A stretch of DNA of 64,000 bases from Elephas maximus indicus (taxonomy: Eukaryota > Chordata > Mammalia > Proboscidea > Elephantidae): positions 17,145,001 to 17,209,000 of the forward strand of contig NC_064842.1 of the NCBI RefSeq assembly GCF_024166365.1. The letters are read 5' to 3'. The notes under the pieces are model-generated. The model saw nothing but the letters and a program-made list of their open reading frames with translations, had not been told where the DNA came from and searched no databases. Of the stretch, positions 63,652 to 64,000 are shown in pieces (the stretch's first letter is position 1; each line of letters opens with the position of its first letter). A program made the position numbers and the translations under genes.

Positions 63652-64000
63652 CTTGTACAGACCACTTATACAGACTATTCCGTATCTATTTGTTTGGAAC
63701 GTGTTTAGTGCTTGGACTAGCCTCAAACGAAGATGCTAACAACAAATAAAAGAAATTCCACAATGAAACCCCAGGGTGACCTAAAAGCTAATATGGAGTT
63801 GGGGTAGTTTTGACGAAAAAGATTAGGCTGGGCCACGTGCGCATAAACGGACACGAAAGCACGTCGGGTTACTGAACAAATAATAGGAGGGGAAAACTGT
63901 TTCCCCAGAAGTCTGGGACTCAATTTTGGCTTGAAAAGTCGGAAAACAGAACGAAAAACAACAGAGGGCAAACGCGGCTGCCATGGGGGCAAAGATTCTC
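63652..64000. other. No gene; CpG-richer window edge
   Basis: About 14 CpG dinucleotides in 340 bp, 11 of them in 63812-63990 (CCACGTGCGCATAAACGG, GCACGTCGGG, AAACGCGGCTGCCATGGGG). The rest of the window is strongly CpG-poor. It could be a young repeat's 5' region or the edge of a CpG island; the window stops before this can be told. Confidence 0.4.

Overview
The window looks like mammalian nuclear DNA from an afrotherian, most likely an elephant or close relative. The main evidence is about 35 tRNA-derived SINEs of the AfroSINE type (tRNA-like head with a B-box-like GGTTCGAATCC core, body shared with the 3' end of an RTE-class LINE), RTE LINEs of the kind that mobilise them, and lineage-type L1 3' ends. 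The species call rests on remembered family signatures, not on a database search.

I find no credible protein-coding gene, functional RNA gene, CRISPR array or prokaryote-type operon. Open frames are short, overlap on both strands, or lie inside retroelements. The longest (191 codons, 57353-57928) runs against the sense of a MaLR-type LTR element. The window is best read as intergenic or deep-intronic sequence built from layered transposon insertions.

Layout. 1-16.5 kb: scattered AfroSINEs, two MER5A-like DNA transposons and short L1 3' ends in otherwise unassigned DNA. 16.5-26.3 kb: an L1 3' end with an antisense L1 nested in it, L2 in both orientations (one carrying a young L1 tail), and a SINE/RTE cluster at 23.4-24.4 kb with a 5'-inverted RTE. 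26.3-37 kb: mostly old sequence with L2, a telomere-repeat-flanked tRNA-Gly SINE, and L1 pieces on both strands. 37-44.8 kb: a probable ERV LTR hit twice by SINEs, an MLT1-like LTR, and an L1 carrying a solo LTR. 44.8-54.3 kb: an antisense L1 with an LTR inside it, an L1 5' UTR with tandem monomers, then an RTE split by a 1.9-kb L1 compound insertion. 54.3-64 kb: an AT-rich repeat-poor stretch, a MaLR element, a 31-bp perfect hairpin, three SINEs in tandem, and an RTE carrying a nested RTE and an LTR.

The elements are related by mechanism: RTE supplies the reverse transcriptase whose 3' tail the AfroSINEs share; L1 supplies its own insertions with A-tails and 11-17 bp duplications; LTR elements leave 5-bp duplications. 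These footprints allow the relative order of many insertions to be read directly. Boundaries of old repeats (L2, MIR, MLT1) are approximate, within about 20-50 bp.
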